Shown here: positions 51,070 to 62,192 of the stretch, piece by piece | How the letters are laid out: each line of letters begins with the position of its first letter | Numbering within the stretch: the stretch's first letter is position 1 | From: Bathynomus jamesi | Taxonomy: Eukaryota; Arthropoda; Malacostraca; Isopoda; Cirolanidae | DNA length: 64,000 bases | Direction: 5' to 3' | Assembly: GCA_023014485.1 (NCBI GenBank) | Contig: JAJOZX010012036.1 | Coordinates: 30,001-94,000 of the forward strand | Notes under the pieces: generated by a model | What the model saw: the letters and a program-made list of their open reading frames with translations, nothing else | What the model was told of the DNA's origin: nothing | The model's database searches: none | Translations under genes and position numbers: made by a program

Positions 51070-53843
51070 AAAAAACGGGTCAGAATAGGGAAGGCTCCCT
51101 CCGTGCAATGCTTTTTAATGCTAGGTCAATTAGGAACAAGTTTTGCGAGCTACGGGCGCTCTTAGCATCAGAATACCAGGATATCGTTGCTATCACCGAG
51201 TCCTGGATTCATACTGATCGTAGGGACTACGTTGGGGAGTTCGAAATTCCCGGGTATAGAATGTTTCGCAAAGACCGCACCCGTGGGGAGGGGAGTGGGG
51301 TACTAATATATGTCAGGGACACGTTGAGTCCGGTTGACTGCCAGTTCCGATCGGAACGGGAGCTGCTTGGTGTCGATCTGAACGTGGGGGGGACGAACTA
51401 TAGGTTAATCTTGGTGTACAGACCTCCGCATCTCCTCCTCGAGGAGGATACAGCCCTGTACACCGAACTCAGTAGCCTGCTAGGTGATAGGGTGTGTGTA
51501 GTTTTAGGAGACTTCAACTGTCGCGGCATAAAGTGAGAAGACAGGACTGCTGATGCTGAAGGGAGGAGGCTAGTTGTCTTTGCTGATGAGAACTTCCTCA
51601 CTCAGTGGGTCAACGAGCCTACACGAGTTGAAAGCGTTCTAGACTTAGTATTCACGACCGAAGACAACCTCGTCACTGGCCTCACCGTTGACGAATCGTT
51701 GGGCGGGAGTGATCACGGTCTGATTAGGTTCCGTGTGCGCGTCCCTCGGGTGAAGCGTAGTAACTCGAGAGGCAGTAAGCTCGATCTCCGGCGGGCGGAC
51801 TTTGTTAGCCTCAGGGATAGCGTAGGTGAGATGGGGTTAGAGGTCGGCGGCGATGTTGAGCGGGTGTGGAGTGCATTCCGGGACGAGTTTATGGTGCTGC
51901 AGTCTGCTGCCATACCCTCAAAACCGGTCACACCTGCTTCAACGCAGCCTAAGTGGTTCAATCGTGACATCGCTTTGGCTATCCGAAATAGGAAAGTAGC
52001 GTATAGGAGGGCGAAGGCCAATCGTTCCCACGAGAACACTGAAGCGTATGTCCGCCTGTGTAGGGAAGTGAAGGCAAAGGTTAGACTAGCGAAACGTAAC
52101 GAAGAACTACGGGTGGCAAGCCTCTGCAAGGGGAACCCTAAGGAGTTCTTCAGTTATGTTAATAGTAGAAAGCCCATTAGAAGCATGATAGGTCCACTAA
52201 AGGACCGAAGCGGCGTTCTTCGGACCTCCGACGCGGACATCGCTAATGTGCTTAATGAGTACTTTGCGGGAGTGTTCACCAGGGAGGATACCCGCGTCAT
52301 CCCCGAGCCAGGCGTGAGGCACGAAGGTGCTGGCCTGGATAGTGTTCGATGTACCGCGACAGTCATCGCCGATAGAATTGACAAACTGAGCGCGTGTAAG
52401 GCTCCTGGGCCAGACCAGTTTCTCCCCAGAGTGTTGCGAGAAGTGCGCGACCAGGTGGCTCCCCACCTGGCTACAGTCTTCAACAAATCGTTGGAGATGG
52501 GCCAGGTGCCTGGTGACTGGAGGGAAGCCAACGTGACCCCTATCTTTAAGAAAGGGGATCACGAAAGTCCAGGGAACTATCGTCCCATTAGTCTCACTTC
52601 AGTTGTAGGTAAATTATTAGAAGGGATAATAGCTGATAGGATCGTTGACCATTTGGATTCCTACAAGCTGCTTGGGGACTCCCAACATGGGTTTAGACGG
52701 CATAGGTCGTGTCTCACCAACTTGCTCGAGTTTTACCACGTCATGTTGAGTGAGTATGATAAGAGTAGGGCGATTGATATACTTTATCTCGACTTTCAGA
52801 AAGCCTTTGATAAGGTACCTCACCGCCGGCTAATGACGAAAGTGCGCGCGCTGGGTATCGGTGGGGAAATAGGTAGGTGGATTGAAAACTGGCTGAGGAA
52901 TAGGCGGCAGAGGGTTGTAATTAAAGGGGCTAGTTCGGGTTGGGCCTCGGTCACTAGTGGGGTTCCTCAGGGTTCCGTTTTGGGGCCACTGTTGTTTATC
53001 ATTTACATAAATGATATCGACGGTGGCATCGTCAGTCGGATCGCCAAATTCGCTGATGACACCAAGCTTGGGGCCAATGTTGGGACGCCCGAAGCGATCG
53101 AGGAACTGCGTGCGGACCTAGGTAGGATAGGAGAGTGGTCCGAAAAATGGCAAATGCCGTTTAACTTGGGTAAATGCAAAGTGATGCACATTGGCTACGC
53201 CAATCCCAAGTCGGACTACTCGATGTTGGGTAGTAATATCGAGGTGACTGATTTAGAAAAGGACTTGGGTGTGCTAATTAGCAGCGACCTTAAGTTTACG
53301 AAACAGTGTGTAGAGGTGGAAAAGAAAGCCCAGAAACTATTGGGTTATATCAGGAGGCAATTTCAGTTTCGGAACAAGGAGATTGTGCTCTCACTGTACA
53401 ATTCCCTTGTTCGGCCGCACCTGGAGTATGCTGTGCAGTTCTGGTCGCCCACCCTCAGGAAAGATATTGAGAGGCTGGAGCGAGTGCAGGCGAGGGCCAC
53501 AAAGTTAATCCCTTCCGTTAGGCATATGGGTTACAATTGACGGTTACGCGCCCTGAACTTGTTTTCGCTTGAAACTCGGAGGCTGCGCGGTCAACTGATC
53601 GAGGTTTTCAAGCTCTTACGCGGGTTCAACGATGTCGATTTTAGAAGTATGTTTAGTTTAAATAACCCAACTCGTAACAATGGTTGGAAGTTGGATTTGA
53701 AAAGGTTTAGGACTAGTGTGTGTGGGAATTACTTTATGTATAAGATCTGTGACACATGGAACAGGTTACCTTCGGAAGTTGTGAACAGTTCCTCTGTGGA
53801 TCAGTTCAAGAAAAGGTTAGACCAAATCTTGCACACTATTTGA
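51063..53843 (+). pseudogene. CR1 ORF2 copy C: endonuclease-RT with two stops
   Basis: Endonuclease: FNARSIRNKFCEL, ITESWIH, LVYRPPHLLLEED, VLGDFNC, GSDHGLIRF. TGA at 51534-51536 replaces a Trp that copy B keeps (VNWENKTADAEG). RT (51699-53540) is continuous: [91 protein letters not shown] and the intact FADDTKL. TGA at 53538-53540 precedes the last 95 codons, read in the same frame to 53843. ORF2 opens from a GTG (51063) overlapping the ORF1 stop. The RT domain is otherwise complete. Confidence 0.9.
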
Positions 53844-53948
53844 GTGTGTACAAAATTTTCCCTGGCACCCGTTGGCATTGGTACCTCCTCGGTATGGGCC
53901 GCAAGGCCTTTTGAGGTACTTCTTTTCCTTGTAACTCCTTGTAACTCT

Positions 53949-53967
53949 CTCTCTCTCTCTCTCTCTC
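53949..53967. repeat. (CT)n tail at CR1 C/D junction
   Basis: About nine CT units joining the tail of copy C to the truncated copy D. Confidence 0.9.
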
Positions 53968-54952
53968 TCGGGAAGGAACTTGACTGAGACCGATCTAGAG
54001 AAAGACTTAGGAGTCTATATCAACAACGATCTGAAACCGTCGAAGCACTGTGCAGAAATCGAAAAGAGGGCCTTAAAATTATTAGGTTATATTAAAAGAC
54101 AGTTCCAGTTTCGGAACAAGGAGACTGTAATGTCTCTTTATAATTCTCTAGTCAGACCTCAACTGGAATACTGTGCGCAGTTTTGGTCTCCATCCCTCAG
54201 GAAGGACATAGAAAGGTTAGAAAGAGTGCAAGCAAGGGCTACAAAATTGATCCCTTCAATGAGAATGCAAAGCTACCAACGGAGATTGGAGCGCCTAAAT
54301 CTGTTTAGCTTAGAGACGAGGAGGTTGCGGGGTCAGCTTATTCAAGTCTTCAAGATGCTCAAAAGAATAGACAGTAGATTACAGAAACTTATTCTCACTT
54401 AATGCCAATCCGACAAGAAATAATGGGTTTAAACTGGAACTAAAGACATTTAGGACCTCTGTCTGCGGAAATTTATTTTCCTATAAAATAGTTAATATCT
54501 GGAACCAACTTCCCTCAGAGGTTGTTTCCAGTCAAAGTGTAAATGTGTTTAAAAATAGGCTAGACAAAGTACTGAACACACTCATAGTTTAAGATTAAAA
54601 CCTCAGAAAACTCTGCAGGAGTTCGCTTGCACGGTGTCTCTGTGAGCAAGCTAAATATAGAGCTATTTATATATTCTCCACTTTCCTGTAAAATTTCCTT
54701 GGCTACTTTTCAGGGTCAAGGTATTTTCTTCAACCTTTTTCCGTACCTGCCTCTGGCAGGGAGGGAGCGGAGGGTGGGGAGAGAGCCTTCTACTTTTCTA
54801 TCCAGTTTTCTACTACTATTAGGATAGTTGAAACAAAAATAAACTTTTAATAACAGGAACCTCCCAGAGTGGACCGAAAGGTCTTTGAGGCTTCCTCTTG
54901 TCCTTGTAACTCCTTGTAACTCTCTCATATTCTATTCTTTCAGTTCTTCTAA
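53968..54952 (+). mobile_element. CR1 copy D: 5'-truncated duplicate of copy B 3' end
   Basis: Starting GGGAAGGAACTTGACTGAG, it follows copy B (45540-46526) closely through the RT C-terminus, 3' UTR, CCTTGTAACT units and the following ATATTCTATTCTTTCAG. A small deletion near 54372 shifts the frame (54402 stop). Copy B reads ACTCTCTCTTGGGAAGG at the same point, so copy D joins the (CT)n of copy C at a CT-rich microhomology. Confidence 0.88.
53980..54590 (+). pseudogene. CR1 RT C-terminal fragment, copy D
   Basis: Reads [18 protein letters not shown] to QVFKMLKRIDS, where a small deletion near 54372 breaks the frame. The remainder ([17 protein letters not shown] to [12 protein letters not shown]) is open in another frame to 54590. 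It has no catalytic RT motifs. Confidence 0.82.
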
Positions 54953-55453
54953 AACTTGCTGAAAAAATTTCCACTATGTAATTCTTCTCTCTCTACTGTA
55001 TTTTGAATGATAAAATTTTTAAAAATACAGTATTAAATAAGAACGTATTTATAACAGTTTTAAGCTTCACCTAAATACTTTAGCCAATCGTTTACATTAA
55101 TTAAGTATAGAGGTACACATGTCCTCAATTGCGTCATAACTTTCGATTATATTATGAATGTGTAGTCACTGATATTGAAAAAGGACTCTCTTACTTTATT
55201 TTTATTTCTGTCAAAAATTTTGAATAAAATCTGCCCTATCTGGTTTATGTGATCTTTGTTCTTGACCGCAACAAAGTTTATATAAGTAATAACAACCATC
55301 CATTTTGTGAGTTTTTAACGAAACTCAAACGCATCAAGTTGTGTATTTGACAGCAGGCTTAAACGCTGCCAATTGTCCAAAATTATTATACTGTACTACA
55401 TCCTGATATAAATTACTTGCGTATATACACTACTTGTGTAAATTGCTAAAGCA
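54953..55453. other. AT-rich non-coding DNA
   Basis: Nothing recognised. Confidence 0.5.
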
Positions 55454-56930
55454 ATGGCTGTTAACAATTTCGTTCCTCCACAAAACTGGGAGTCGAGGAT
55501 TTAATACTGGGAAGAAGAGAGAAATGTTATAGAAAGACATCGCAGGATCATAAGATGGATTGAGGAAGGCTAGATAGCTTTAGCTGAAGAAAGAATGGAG
55601 AAAATGAAACAATAATTAAGGGCTTACTCATTTCAGAAGGAACAAAAAACTTCTTACAAAAATTCAAAAGAAGAAAACGAAATGATTCGTATTAACGTTT
55701 GGAATGATTAAAAGGAAAATGTGAATGGAATAGATATTGAAGACCAAGCATCAGATTATGAAGAGATCACGTTTTCAGAATATAAAAGTAGGATTGTTTC
55801 ACGAGAAAGCGAAGTTCAAAATTAGGTGAAAGTTCCGTAGTTTTACCAGAGTTAAGGAGCAGTGAATAGATCCAGAATGGAAAAGAATAACAAGTTAACA
55901 GCTCATTCGTAACAATACCAACATTATGTAAGTACGATTGGTTTAGAAGAACAGCAAGATGATAGTGAAAGACCTACTTACATTAATTATCAACAACAAA
56001 GTGGATATATGGATAAGAACTGTGCCGAGAACGAAAGGAGAAATGAATCGTAGAGGTTTTACGAGGATCAGTTTAGAACAGAGAAAAGTAGGCCTACAGC
56101 ATAAAACAACGAAAGATTCCCTTATATTAAGTTTCAAGACCGAATTCGAGATATGGGCAAGCAGTGTAGAGAGAAGGAAAGAAGAAACGATACGTCGAGG
56201 TTTTATGAAGATGAATTTCGAAGCGAGCAAAGTACAACGTCAACAAGAAAAACACGTCCTTCCATTAAGTATCAAGAAAAATGTGGCGCTATAAAAAAGG
56301 TGTGGAGAGAGGAGGAAAGGAGGAGTGATACGTGGAGGTTTCATGATAAATAATTTAGACAAGTGAGGGATAGATGCCCTGACATTCGGGATCAAGAAAA
56401 AACTGGAGCTATAACAAAATTGTGGAGAGAAAAGGAAAGAAGGAGTGATAAGTAGAGGTTCAATGATGATGAATTTAGGCCATCAACAAGTGAAAGATTC
56501 CCTAACATTAGATATCAGGAAAAAAGTGGAGATATGTGCAGACATTGTAGAGAGGAGGAAAGGAAATAAGATATGAATGAATATGAGGAAGAAACATTAA
56601 GAGAAAGAGCTTTTGAAGAGCAAAGAAGATAAAGACAAAACTTGAAAGAAAAGTATGAAAAATCAGGAGCCATTGAAAAGTAATAGAAAAGATGTGAAAA
56701 GGGAAAATGGCGAAAATGGCGAAAATGGCGAAAACTATTTCAATGGAGAAAAGGTGAGAAGAGGAAAACGATGAAGGAGTCAAACAAGTTGGAGTAAGAG
56801 AAGGAAAGTAGAAAAGATATGGAACGAAAATGGAATGAGGATGAAACCACCAATTTAATGCAAAGACAATCATTGAACTGTGACGAAATGTAACCTCAGA
56901 GAAGGGAAAAAACGAAAAGGATCACTGAAA
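55454..56930 (+). pseudogene. Decayed gene with 120-140-bp internal repeats, unrecognised
   Basis: An ATG at 55454 opens VNNFVPPQNWESRI, then many in-frame TAG/TAA/TGA codons follow, yet the reading is coherent and extremely Glu/Arg/Lys-rich. From about 56025 a unit recurs at 56168, 56306, 56425 and 56549: REEERRSDT, then RFYEDEFR or variants, then about 20 residues ending YQEKSGAI. One open piece (56153-56353) reads two units. The protein would have been a long charged helical repeat protein. I know no family. The purine bias (A-rich sense strand) could have created the stops. Confidence 0.45.
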
Positions 56931-57285
56931 TCTTTTTGAAGGCATAAAAAATTTTGCTTCGAATTCATCATTGAAAAAGAACTTTAAAGAAATAATACAC
57001 CTTTTGTAAATATGTAAATAGAGAAATTAAAATTTACTTCATCAATTAAAGTATTCGTAGTTTTCGGCTTTTGTTTCCTTATCCTAATATTTGAAACTGG
57101 TTTGAAATGTCTTTTTTTGCATTTTTTATTTTATTGAGTTATTGTGTGTATATTAAAGAAATAAAAAAAAATTCAACCTCAAAAATTAAATTGCACCACT
57201 TAAATCTAATTTCATCACCCTTTAACTCCATTTTACTGTAAAGTGACAAGGCAAACCTATTGTTCACGCATTCAGCTTCACTTTT
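56931..57285. other. AT-rich non-coding DNA
   Basis: Nothing recognised. Confidence 0.5.
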
Positions 57286-57422
57286 GTTGTAAGAGTGATA
57301 TCAGAAAATGGGGAAATGGGAAATATAGATGAAGAGTTGATAGGTCCTTGGTGAGCCCGAGGACCTATCAACTCTTCATCTATATTTCCCATTTCCCCAC
57401 TTTCTGATATCACTCTTACAAC
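57286..57422. repeat. Long hairpin, 60-bp arms, 11-base loop
   Basis: Arms 57289-57348 and 57360-57419 are complementary with one mismatch (about 57307). The loop is TGGTGAGCCCG. There are no obvious target duplications or transposon ends outside the arms. Confidence 0.9.
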
Positions 57423-58080
57423 TCTAATTTAACCTCTTATAACGTCAACTCAACTCACTCACTTTTGTTCAGTAAATGTATTAAAATTTAGTATCCACAC
57501 TTTGGAGGCTCTGTGGGTTCATTTTAAACATTGGATTTACGAAATGTGGGGCAGTGGGGGAGGGGTGGAGGTTCATTTAATGTTAGATTACATTTACGGA
57601 CGCTTTTTCGTTATTAACCCGCATATTAAGCGGTTAAATATATTTTTTTACTGAATAGTAGCCCATGATTCTTTAGTCAATCAATGGTGTCCTTGTATTA
57701 GCCGTCAAACGATGTAGTTCTCGTAAATTTAAGAGCGTACAATTAGAACCAATCATGAAATTTTCGTTAAAACTAACGAAACTATCACAACTTAACCTAA
57801 CCAATTGTCAAGGGATACAGTTGACCTAACCTGGCATTCAATTAAACTTGTAATTATATCGAAAAAAAGATATGTATACAATAGCAGAAAGACAAAAAAA
57901 AAAATTGCGAGTAAATAACGAAAAAGTGCCAATTTACGAGATGTTCAAATGATGTTACTCTTACCTTCAATCTTTATGCAGTGGTATAATTAGTTTTTAT
58001 TCAATCACCTGGTATACACCCACTTTCCCATCCGTTTTTACATCTTCCACAGCCATGCAACCATTGCTCTACCTCCACAT
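57423..58080. other. Non-coding DNA with a GGTGCTGG-family fragment
   Basis: The fragment 57740-57835 resembles the inner part of the 37.7-kb MITE (TTTCGTTAAAACTAACGAAA, CTTAACCTAACCAATTGTCA). Otherwise AT-rich with an A-run at about 57894. Confidence 0.5.
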
Positions 58081-58156
58081 TTGGTCATTTCAGTATATAC
58101 ACCATCACTTCCTATTTACTTTCCTTTCTTCCGCTTGAATATTCGTTCAACTACTT

Positions 58157-58400
58157 CTACTCTGATGTCTTCCACTCCCTGGTATACACTTCTGTACATA
58201 CCCCACCAAAATCAACTGTATCCGTTGTCCCCTGTTCATCTACCCGACCTACCAATTCGCCAAAATAGCCTTTAAATCTATATGGTATTTGTTCACCTTG
58301 CACAAACACATCGCCATTCTTACCTTCCATATTACCAGTCATTCCACCAGAAAGACCTTTGCAGTTTCTATCTTCTTTCCAGAATGACTTTTTTCTCCAA
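58157..58400 (-). CDS. Unrecognised open frame
   Basis: About 80 open codons (GLSGGMTGNMEGKNGDVFVQ, split here as GLSGGMTGNMEG and KNGDVFVQ, then GYFGELVGRVDEQGTTDTVD). The amino-acid mix looks protein-like, with Gly, Asp and Val and no repeats, but I cannot assign it. Stops bound it on both sides, so it would be an exon or fragment. Confidence 0.25.
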
Positions 58401-58772
58401 ATGTTTCTTCTTCAAGTCTTCTTCTTTTTCTTCTTCTTCACTATATGTAAATTTATTAAAATTCCTCTCCTTTTGTCAACCATTACACTGCAGAGCAATA
58501 TAGACCTACTAACAAAGATCCCAAATAAAATTATAACGAACAAATACGGCCTACCAAAAATCGACGACCCATTTAAGAGTTTGGATTTATTATATCTCTC
58601 CCGGATTGTCTTCGACTCCCAAAAACCCATAAACCGGATTTATAAATTAGAGCAATTCTACTCATATTTTCAAACAATAACCATTGGTTTAATGGTGCAA
58701 AATTTCTCGTCCAATTCTCTTCAATCCCAGTTAACATTTAACCAATATATTAAACTTTCCCGTACCAATTAA
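58359..58772 (+). CDS. Unrecognised open frame, 137 codons
   Basis: It begins in a (TTC)n-rich stretch giving a Phe run, then reads IDLLTKIPNKIITNKYGLPK, and LDLLYLSRIVFDSQKPINRI, to KLSRTN. There is no family hit that I know and no clear start. It overlaps the minus-strand frame above for only about 40 bp. It may be a fragment of an old element. Confidence 0.25.
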   Translation: MQFLSSFQNDFFLQMFLLQVFFFFFFFTICKFIKIPLLLSTITLQSNIDLLTKIPNKIITNKYGLPKIDDPFKSLDLLYLSRIVFDSQKPINRIYKLEQFYSYFQTITIGLMVQNFSSNSLQSQLTFNQYIKLSRTN

Positions 58773-59110
58773 GAGCTTCCAGCTATTTCATGGCAACTTT
58801 CGATACAGATATATTTTTTACTAATATTCTCGTATCAGAAGCAATAAACATTCGTTTGGATCAGTTTCTCGATTTACCTTTTTGTATTCAATTTTAATAG
58901 AAAATATTCTTCACCTCCATTTAGCAGCCCTTAACACCTATTTCACTCAATATGTAAACCAATAAACTCTGGCCATAGATTCTTTCATTAAGAACATCGT
59001 GACAAGTACTTTTACTTTCCCTTTCACTACGAACGGAAATGGCACCAATATTACGCTACATACTTTAAAACTTATTGGTTATTTAGCTATACACTACCAC
59101 AGCTTCCTAG
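58773..59110. other. Non-coding DNA
   Basis: Nothing recognised. Followed by (TA)n at about 59122-59160. Confidence 0.5.
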
Positions 59111-59160
59111 ATTGCGTGCGTGTATATATATATATATATATTATATATATATATATATTA

Positions 59161-60300
59161 TAAAAGAATAAAAAAGATGATCAACGAACAAGTCAACATA
59201 AACATTGAATATCAGACGTTTAGGAAGTCAAAGTCCCATCATCAGATGCTAAAACAAAAAAAGGTAAAAGATAAAATTATACAAAACTGGTGAAAAACTA
59301 GTTAGAAAGGTACATAATTAATTTAGTTATAAAATACTTTCAAAAAAAACAATAACGGTACTCGGGCACTGTCCTCAAGTTCAATTAATAATTACATAAA
59401 ATCAAATGAAAACTGAAGTAAATTACAATATGTCTGTATACATAAAATATTAAAGTAATATATTTAATTTATATGCAGAATTATAGTCATTTAACTTTGG
59501 GTCACACACACACACACACACACGCGCACACGCACACAAGGACTTCATAATTCTCAAGTGTGTTTCATTTTGCAAGGTGGTTAAAAATGAGAGGTTGTTA
59601 TGAAATGGATGGTTGTCACTTTCGCAGCGTTCACGGATTGAGGATTTGGCTGGTTTATTCAGTGGCAAAGAAGTGTGACTACTAATGTTACGATGCTCAT
59701 CGACTTGTGCCTTAAGTACGAGCAAGTGTTTCAGGTCTTCTTCAATTCTTTGGCTAAAGTAGCCATAAAATGGCATAGATAAGAGTATATGGATATATTT
59801 TTTTGAAGAGTGGGAACGGGCAGTTGGGGTTTAAAATGATGAATTAAATAATTTCGAATATGTTTCACAATCAAGTCCTTTGGATAAGAATTGGAGCTAA
59901 AATAATGAATTAAAAACACATCTCAGAATGAAAAACATAACCAGAACAGATCTTGAATACACGGACACGCGGTCAATAAGGGTTTTAAAAGAATTAACTT
60001 TAAAGCGAAAAGGAACATCTCTGAAAAGATGTGTACCTAGACCGGTGAAAGTTTTCTTACGGTATACGATACGGAGGTTTTAAAATTATTATTATTAGTT
60101 CTACGAATATTTATGTCCAAGAAAGCTAACTGGGCATTCTGCTCCACTTTATAAATTTAATGGTAAGATGTTGGGAATTTAAATAACTCAAAAATTGGTC
60201 AACCTGAGAAGGGTGTTGGAATAAGAAAAAGGTGTCATCTACATATCTACAGTAAAAAACTGGTTTAAAGGAGTCCAGAATCAAAACAGTTCAGAAACCA
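59161..60300 (-). mobile_element. Penelope-like element 2, decayed
   Basis: The 3' terminal region (59205-59250, minus strand CATCTGATGATGGGACTTTG, then CTAAACGTCTG) is the typical Penelope terminal motif. Upstream on the minus strand lie the nuclease tail (59450-59776) and an RT box (about 60200-60260, RYVDDTFFLFQHPSQVDQFL). Frame changes, a (CA)n insertion at 59502-59539 and missing upstream RT show decay. It is a different family from the 35.9-kb element. Confidence 0.78.
59450..59776 (-). pseudogene. Penelope nuclease/C-terminal region
   Basis: Reads DEHRNISSHTSLPLNKPAKS, then SIRERCESDNHPF, LRIMKSL and PKLNDYNSAYKLNILL, matching the segment after the GIY-YIG motif in Penelope proteins (NISSRTG..., IxKxKPxLNxxxSAxxLxI). 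The Cys/Val run in the middle is a (CA)n microsatellite expansion within the gene (59502-59539). Confidence 0.7.
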
Positions 60301-60570
60301 AATCCAAAATTACTGACAACCCAACTTAACATAATTATCACTAAGCTAATATAAACTCTCTCTGAACTGCACCTGAATTCTAGAAATTTGCCATATCATT
60401 TGTAAAACTTTGAAATATGTTATAGTTTAAACAGTATAGGAGTTCCCTACATCTTTTCAATCAAGTGGAGCAATATAAAGTACTACCTATATTCTTTTTA
60501 TTTCATTAATAGGCGATACGATACATTGAACAAGAAAACGTAACGAGCCTACATTCAACAGACAATTTAC

Positions 60571-61170
60571 TAGGGATGTACCGATATATTGGTATCGGTG
60601 ATATCGGTAGATTTTTAAAAATAGCGGTATCGGCCGATATTTCAAAGTATGACTAACAAAATTATGAATAAATGACTATTTAGAGGATGAAATTTCCAAT
60701 ATTTTATTGTTTTATCACTTCACATAACTCGTTATTTTTTCACAAGGGTTAAGTTCTCGTGTAAAAATAGCAGCTCCTCTGTATGTTCAGGAGAGAGCCG
60801 ATTTCTAGCAGCACTGGCAATGTTTCCTCCAATACTGAACATGCATTCGCTTGCAACTGTTGTTGATGGTGCTCCCAAATATCTCTGAGCTAAGTTCCCC
60901 AAAAAACACATTTACTAAGCCCAACATAGGCCCACAGTCCAATTGTATAACAAACAAAACTATGACATCTAATGCAGTGTTGCCATCTTTAATGAAAAGG
61001 ATTATTGCTTTGTTGCCAAATTTTCAACACAGAAAATAAATTTCAAATGTGTTACAAAAATATGACAAACTAATAAACCCTAGCTGGATATCGGTATCGG
61101 TTATCGGCCGATACTGTTTTTAATTATCGGTATCGGTTATCGGCTAAAAAGCGATATCGGTACATCCCTA
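60571..61170 (-). mobile_element. hAT-derived element, 600 bp, with 8-bp target duplication
   Basis: Ends TAGGGATGTACCGATA and its complement CGGTACATCCCTA with inner GATATCGGTATCGG arrays. The duplication CAATTTAC is perfect at 60563-60570 and 61171-61178. The minus strand keeps a piece of the hATC dimerisation domain. It is an internally deleted hAT, mobile only in trans. Confidence 0.92.
60750..60900 (-). pseudogene. hATC dimerisation domain remnant
   Basis: Reads LAQRYLGAPSTTVASECMFS, then IGGNIASAARNRLSPEHTEE and LLFLHENL, the signature C-terminus of hAT transposases (YL.AP.TSVASER.FS; RNRLSPE). The rest of the gene is deleted. Confidence 0.85.
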
Positions 61171-61178
61171 CAATTTAC

Positions 61179-62190
61179 ACCAAAAAATTTTATTCTGCAA
61201 ACACTAAATACAAAATTTTGCATTTCTAAAATGCTGATGAATTATGTAGTAGTATCAGATGTTAGCAAAAAATAAATTCTAAACATTCAGTTGTACTTTT
61301 CATAAAATTAAAGATAAAACAAGAGATTCCTTCTATTATTTTGTAAAGAAAACATACACACAATTCCCATAAGGCAAATAGCTACATAGTTAAAAAAATT
61401 AAGCAATTAAGAAATGACTTTGACAGTCAATCCTTTTTCAAAGTATTTTATCGTACATAAATATACTAAATTTTTCCTATTCATTAGTCATCCACCTACC
61501 TTCCAATATCAACCTACTGTATAATAACACCTTTAATAAAAAAAGATAAGGTGCTAGCTATCAGTTTTTCTTACCAGCAATAAATACCATAAAAGTGCTT
61601 TCCAAATCTAATATATTTCATCTTTGAGAGGGGTCATTCAAGGACAAATCATGCAAAAAGAATGAAATTTGTAACCACTCCAACATAGATTTTTCTCAAA
61701 TTTGGTATACAAGGTTGTTTTTGAGCAAAAACATGAAATCTCAAGTTTTAGCAGAATCAGAGTAATGGTTCAAAAGTTATGGGCCCCCAATTTTGCAGTG
61801 GGGGCTGGCCCCTTAATGTTTAAAAGTCTATATCTCAGTCCCTAATTGAGCTAGGGAAAAAAATTTGAAAACCATTTGAAAGCTCAAAGCCTAAAGAATA
61901 ATTGACTAATAAAATGTATTTAATCAAATAGTTAAAAAGTTATATCAGTTTGAATATTTTTGGGGGAGGGGGGCCCACCCCTATGATACACATATTCAAG
62001 ATTTTTTTTTCGGCATTTTCTACCTCAATTACTCTTCTATATGACTTAGTGAATGACATTAGGTATTTTTACCTTTAAGTTGTGTATTTTTTTGCACTTT
62101 ATTATAAGGTACTTGCTAGCGAAAAGATGACATATTAGCCCAAGTTCAGGAATTGGGCTATACTAACTATATAATAGTTTTATCCTAACT
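61179..62190. other. Non-coding DNA, origin unknown
   Basis: The part 61630-62000 has G-runs (GGGGGCTGGCCCC, GGGGGAGGGGGGCCC) and AAAGCTCAAAGCC wording that looks like a transposon subterminal region, but I found no inverted partner or gene. Confidence 0.4.
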
Positions 62191-62192
62191 AG

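Larger units (their letters stand above)
46554..53967 (+). mobile_element. CR1-type LINE, copy C, with a hAT inside ORF1
   Basis: A GC-rich, non-coding 5' region (46554-47548) with a 20-A run (46801-46820), an ORF1 start (47549) and ORF1 end (50956-51069) separated by a hAT transposon, ORF2 (51063-53843), a 3' UTR and the family tail CCTTGTAACT x2 (53929-53948), then (CT)n. ORF2 has only two stops, making this the best-preserved CR1 in the window. Confidence 0.78.

Noticed and set aside
61630..62000. Another transposon end
   Set aside because: The wording is suggestive but there is no inverted partner, target duplication or transposase.
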